DNA of 64,000 nucleotides from Nostoc sp. PCC 7524 (GTDB taxonomy: Bacteria > Cyanobacteriota > Cyanobacteriia > Cyanobacteriales > Nostocaceae), in NCBI RefSeq assembly GCF_000316645.1, contig NC_019684.1, forward strand, positions 4,431,001 to 4,495,000, in the 5' to 3' direction. Of the stretch, positions 63,960 to 64,000 are shown in pieces; the stretch's first letter is position 1, and each line of letters begins with the position of its first letter. The notes beneath the pieces were generated by a model that was given only the letters and a program-made list of their open reading frames with translations, searched no databases and was not told where the DNA came from. Position numbers and translations under genes: made by a program.

Positions 63960-64000
63960 GGTCAAGCTAATAAGGGCTCATGGTGGATACCTAGGCACAC
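63960..64000 (+). rRNA. 23S ribosomal RNA, 5' end only
   Basis: GGTCAAGCTAATAAGGGCTC, followed by the conserved GGTGGATACCTAGGCAC, matches the first bases of bacterial 23S. The gene runs beyond the right edge of the window. Confidence 0.95.

Overview
The window is a piece of a filamentous, heterocyst-type cyanobacterial chromosome (Nostocaceae, Nostoc/Anabaena). The evidence is frequent GCGATCGC octamers (HIP1), several intergenic tracts of tandem heptanucleotide (STRR-type) repeats, genes for photosystem subunits PsbX and PsaX, Ycf66, an Hli protein and cyAbrB, a complete hmp gliding-motility gene set, and a cyanobacterial 16S-tRNA-Ile-tRNA-Ala-23S rRNA operon. From memory the order accC, sdhB, cyAbrB1, ctaB/ctaA, coxBAC resembles the Anabaena sp. 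PCC 7120 chromosome; I could not align it.

Layout. 0.8-5.7 kb: an ABC exporter carrying a cyclic-nucleotide-binding-like domain and a C39 peptidase, and a Pro/Ser/Thr-rich single-span membrane protein. 5.9-19 kb: the motility signalling locus, hmpA-B-C-D-E on the minus strand (PATAN response regulator, CheY, CheW, MCP, CheA hybrid) and hmpF divergently on the plus strand. 19-32 kb: housekeeping and photosynthesis genes (tilS, a KGK protein, a cytochrome c biogenesis protein, a DUF3352 protein, chorismate lyase, tRNA-Leu, accC, a Uma2-type protein, YggT, psbX, ycf66, two TolB-like lipoproteins, sdhB). 33-43.7 kb: cyAbrB, a CPBP protease, the heme A synthesis genes ctaB and ctaA, the aa3-type cytochrome oxidase operon ctaCDE, a WD40 protein and an Hli protein. 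44-49.6 kb: ald, then an AT-rich restriction-modification cassette (C5 methyltransferase, TdeIII-like endonuclease, controller protein), then cyanase followed closely by a solitary N4-cytosine-type methyltransferase. 50-61.6 kb: an SGNH hydrolase, DUF4864, larE, a hybrid histidine kinase, a branched-chain/neutral amino-acid permease, psaX, lipA, a response regulator, cydBA and nadC. 61.7 kb to the end: the rRNA operon, with the first bases of 23S at the right edge.

How the parts fit. hmpA-F forms a chemotaxis-like system that controls type IV pilus gliding in related strains. ctaB/ctaA make heme A for the ctaCDE oxidase encoded divergently beside them, and cydAB adds a second terminal oxidase; sdhB and ctaCDE are both parts of respiratory electron transfer. 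The restriction cassette is the only stretch that looks recently acquired. I found no IS element, CRISPR array or prophage. The most notable oddities are the loss of the phospho-acceptor Asp in the HmpA receiver, a six-copy 129-bp repeat expanding the HmpE linker, a tiny ORF overlapping hmpB, the arrangement of the restriction cassette, and a long structured-looking leader before cyAbrB.
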